Position numbers and translations under genes: made by a program. From Gnetum montanum (taxonomy: Eukaryota; Streptophyta; Gnetopsida; Gnetales; Gnetaceae): a stretch of DNA of 64,000 bases. Position 1 is the first letter of the stretch; every line of letters begins with the position of its first letter. The notes under the pieces are model-generated. The model was given only the letters and a program-made list of their open reading frames with translations. It made no database searches and was not told where the DNA came from. The stretch spans positions 226,334 to 290,333 of the forward strand of contig MNCI01024940.1 in NCBI GenBank assembly GCA_015680685.1, in the 5' to 3' direction. This document shows positions 60,459 through 64,000 of this stretch, one piece after another.

Positions 60459-60530
60459 CCCCTTATATATGTTGATTGGGGTAGTTTTAACCATATCGTC
60501 CTACATCCTTATAAATTTGGTCATGAAGGA
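60455..60530 (-). promoter_or_regulatory. Pol I promoter-like block, unit B
   Basis: The minus strand reads CCAAATTTATAAGGATGTAG, a conserved middle, then CATATATAAGGGGAGGTAGG (core 60459-60469). This is an excellent match to the plant Pol I start consensus TATATAAGGGG. It has spacer minisatellite upstream and ETS downstream, so it is the gene promoter of unit B. Confidence 0.72.
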
Positions 60531-63500
60531 CCAACTCAAGGAGAGTTATCTCATGTGCATAGTGCAAGGAACTCTTTGGGAGGGTACTCTTAAGGAGAAC
60601 ACTCTCTGAAAGGCTACTCTAACAGAGGGTGCTCTCAGGAAGGGCAATCTCATGGAGAATGCTTTAAGGAGGACACTCTTGAGGAGGGCATCCTTAGGGA
60701 GACCACTCTCAGGTAGGGCATTCTCAAGGAGGGCATACTTAGGAAGGGTGCTCTCTAACAGAACGCTCTCAACAAGGATGCTCTCAAGGAGAACACTCAC
60801 ACAAGGATGCAAGGTGCTCTCATGGAGGATTCTCTCAAGAAGAATGCTCTCAAAGAGATAGCTATAACATCGAAAGCTATCAAGGAGGGCACTCTCATGG
60901 AGAATTCTCTCAGGGAGGGCACTCTTAGGAAGGGCATATTCCAAATGAACACTCTCAATGAGGGTGCTCTCGAGGTGAACACTCTCACGTGTGTAATGCA
61001 AGGTGCTCTCATGGACAATGCTTTCATAGAGGGTTCTCTCAAGGAGAGCACTCTCATGAAGGCCACTCTAATGGAGGCCACTCTCAGGGAGAATGCTCTT
61101 AGGAAGGGCACTCTCAGGGAGGTCACTCTTTGACAGAACACTCTCAACAAGGGAACTCTAGGGAGAATGCTCCTAGTGAGGGCCCTCTCAAGGAGAATTT
61201 TCTTTGGAAGGTTTCTCTAACAAAGGGCAATCTCAAGGAGAACGCTCTAGGGGAGGGCATCCCTAGTGAGACCAATCTCAAGGAGGGCATTCTAATGTAG
61301 GGCACTCTCCAAGAGAATCCTCTTAATAAGGGAATTCTTGAAGAGAACACTCTCACATGTGTAACACAAGGTGCTCTCCGAGACAATGCTCTAAGGGAGG
61401 TTGCTATAAGGAAGAGCACTCTCCAGGAGGGCACCCTCCAAGAGGGAGATATCAATGAGGGCCCTCTTGAGGAGAACACTCTCATGTGCGTAGAACAAGG
61501 TATTCTCGGGGAAGGTTCTCTCAAGGAGAATATTGTAAAAAAGGTTGCTCTAATGAAGGGCACTATCATGGAGAACATTCTTAAGGAGGACACTCTCGAG
61601 GAGGGCATCCTTAGGGAGACCACTCTCAGGGAGGCCATTCTTAGGGAGGGCACTCTTAAGAAGGGCACTCTCTAAAAGAATTCTCTCAATAAGTGCACTC
61701 TCGAGGAGAACACTCATGTGCGTAACATAGTGTGATCTCATGGATAATTCTCTCATGGAGGGCACTCTCAAGGAGAATTCTCTCATGGAGGCTACTCCAA
61801 CGTACATTTCTCTCAGGGATAATGCTCTCGAGTAAGGTGCTCTCATAGAGGACACTCTTTGACAAAATGCTCTTAACAAGGGAACTTCAAGGAGAACGCT
61901 CCCAGTGAGGGCCCTCTCAAACAAAACACTCTTCAGAAGGCCATTCTAATAGAGGCTGCTCTCAAGGGAAATACTCTTAGGGAGGACGATCTCATGTAGA
62001 ACACTCTCAAGAAGGAAATCTCCAGGAAGATCAATCTCAAGGAGGGAATTCTAATGGAGGTAACTCTCCAAGAGAATAATCTCAACAAGGGTACTCTCAA
62101 GGAGAACACTCTCACGTGTGTAATGCAAGGTTCTCTTAGGAAGAATGCTCTAAGGAAGGTTGCTCTGAGAGAGAGCACACTATGGTATGGAACCCTCTAG
62201 GAGGGAGCTCTCAATGAGGGCACTCTCAAGGAGAACACTCTCATGGGTGTAGTGCAAGGCACTCTTAAGGAAGGCACTCTCAAGGAGAATGCTTTACAAA
62301 ACATCGCTCTAAGGAAGGAAGCTCTCAAGGAGTACACTCTCAGGGAGGGTGCTCTTAGGGAGGGCGATCTCATAGGGAACGTTCTTAAGGAGGACACTAT
62401 TGAGAAGGGTTTCCTTAGGGATACTACTCTAAAGAAGGGTGTTCTTAGGGAGGGCACTCTTAGGAAGGGCGCTCTCTGAAAGAACTCTTTCCACAAGGGC
62501 TCTCTTCAAGTGAATACTCTTACATGCGTAATGTAAGATGATCTCATGAACAATGGTCTCATGGAGGGCACTCTCAAGTAGAATGCTCTCATGGAGGCTT
62601 CTCTAACAGAGGCCTCTCTCAAGGAGAATGTTCTCAAGGAGGGCACTCTTTAAAAAAATGCTCTTAATAAAGGTGATCTATGGAGAACACTCCAAATGAG
62701 GCCACTCTCAAAGAGAATGCTCTTTGAAAGCCCGATCTAATAGAGGGTGCTCTCAAGAAGAATGCTCTCATGGAAGTAAATCTCACAGAGAACACTCTTA
62801 AGGAGGATGCTCTCAAGGAGGGCGTCCCCAGGGAGACCACTCTCAAGGATGGTGCTATTCAATATAATGCTCTCAACAAGGATGCTGTCAAGGAGAACAC
62901 TCTCATGTGCATAATGTAAGATGCTCTCAAGGAGAATGCTCTAAGAAAGGTTGCTTTGAGGAAGAGTGCTCTTCCTAAGGGCACCCTCTTAGAGGGAGCT
63001 CTCAACGAGGGCGCTGTGGAGGAGAAAACTCTCACGTTCGTAGCAAAAGATGCTCTTGGGAAAGGCACTCTGAAGGAGAATGCTCCTTGAAATGCTACTC
63101 TAAGAGAGGAAGCTCTCAAGAAGGGTGCTCTCAGGAAGGGCTTTGTCATGGAGAACGTTCTTAAGGATGACGCTCTCGAGGAGGGAACCCTCAGGGAGAC
63201 TACTCTCAAGGAGGGCACTCTTAGGAAAGGTGCTATCCAAAAGAATGCTCACAATGAAGGTGCTCTCAAGGTGAACACTCTCATGTGCATAGTTCAAGGT
63301 GCTCTCATTGACAATGGTTTCATGGAGGGCTTTCTCAAGGAGAACATGCTTGCAAAGGTTGCTCTTATGGAGGCTGCTCTCAAGGAGAATGCTCTCGGGG
63401 AGGGCGCTCTCAAGGAGGGCACTCCTCAAGAAAATGCTATAAATGAGGGAGCTCTAAGAAGAATGCTCCTAGTGAGGGTGCCCTCAAAGAGAATGATTTT

Positions 63501-64000
63501 TAGAAGGATTTCAATGAGGACACTCTTGAGGAGAACACTCACATGAGGGTACAAGGTACTCTCATGGAGGATTCTCTCAAGGAAAACACTCTTAAGGAGG
63601 ACACTATCAAGGATGGTGTCCTTAGGGAGGGCGTTCTCAAGGAGGGCACTCTTAAGAAGGGTGCTCTATGAAAGAATGTTCTCAACGAGGGCACTCTCAA
63701 TGTGAACACTCTCACATGTGTAATGCAAGGTGCTCTCATAGACAACGCTCTCATGGAGGATGCTCTCAACGAGAATGCTCTCATAGAAGCTACTCCAATG
63801 GAGGCCACTCTCAATGAGAACACTCTTAGGGAGGGCACTCTCAAGGAGGGAATTCTTTGAAAAAACTTTCTTAATTAGGGTGCTCTAGGGAGAATGCTCC
63901 TAGTGAGGGCACTCTCAAAGAGAACGCTCTTCAAAATCCTACTCTAACAAAGGGTTCTCTCAAAAAGAACACTCTTGTGAATGGAAATCTCATGAAGAAC
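60531..64000 (-). repeat. 15-bp minisatellite, spacer upstream of unit B
   Basis: Same 15-bp array as 1-6120 and 26850-31118, running to the window edge. Shorter monotonous blocks alternate with the CRTGTAATGCAAGGTGCTCTC-type motif, here mostly in the TAATGCAAGG form, as in 26850-31118, rather than TAGCGCAAGG as at 1-6120. Confidence 0.88.

Overview
This window looks like nuclear DNA of a large, repeat-rich plant genome, probably a gymnosperm. The species cannot be fixed from the sequence. There is no intact protein-coding gene. The backbone is a decayed tandem array of 35S ribosomal DNA (rDNA) units, all transcribed on the minus strand, CpG-poor and rich in transition mutations. It is interrupted by LTR retrotransposons and contains long spacer minisatellites.

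Unit B, read on the minus strand from high to low coordinates: a Pol I promoter-like block (about 60465), a repetitive 5' external transcribed spacer (ETS) (60458 to 36127), 18S (36126-34311), ITS1, 5.8S (33338-33182), ITS2, and the 5' half of 26S (32876-31120). The 26S stops abruptly where a 15-bp minisatellite spacer begins (31118-26850). That spacer leads to the promoter of unit A (about 26767), its ETS (26760-19292), its 18S (19291-17479) and part of its ITS1. Unit A ITS1 is cut at 16798 by retrotransposon-derived sequence (16798-6950). The left end (1-6945) is again intergenic spacer: 15-bp and about 30-bp minisatellites with further promoter-like blocks, one of which lies in an inverted segment. 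The right end (60530-64000) is the spacer upstream of unit B.

The unit B ETS is split by an 18-kb Ty3/Gypsy element of the Tat/Ogre type (39129-57131, minus strand). It has 1.5-kb LTRs, a perfect 5-bp target duplication, a polypurine tract, gag, protease, reverse transcriptase, a first RNase H, a second archaeal-like RNase H and an integrase. All are broken by stops. Between protease and reverse transcriptase, where Ogre elements are known to carry an intron, lies the most interesting object in the window: a decayed multi-exon gene in the opposite (+) orientation (46343-50740). It has good splice sites, mostly in-phase exon joins and a natural stop. Tandem repeats related to those in the element's 3' untranslated region lie on both sides of it.

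A single N at 57318 is followed by a 1,483-bp copy of the bases just before it. This is most likely an unmerged contig overlap rather than biology. With the retroelement and this artefact removed, the promoter-to-promoter rDNA unit is about 14.2 kb.
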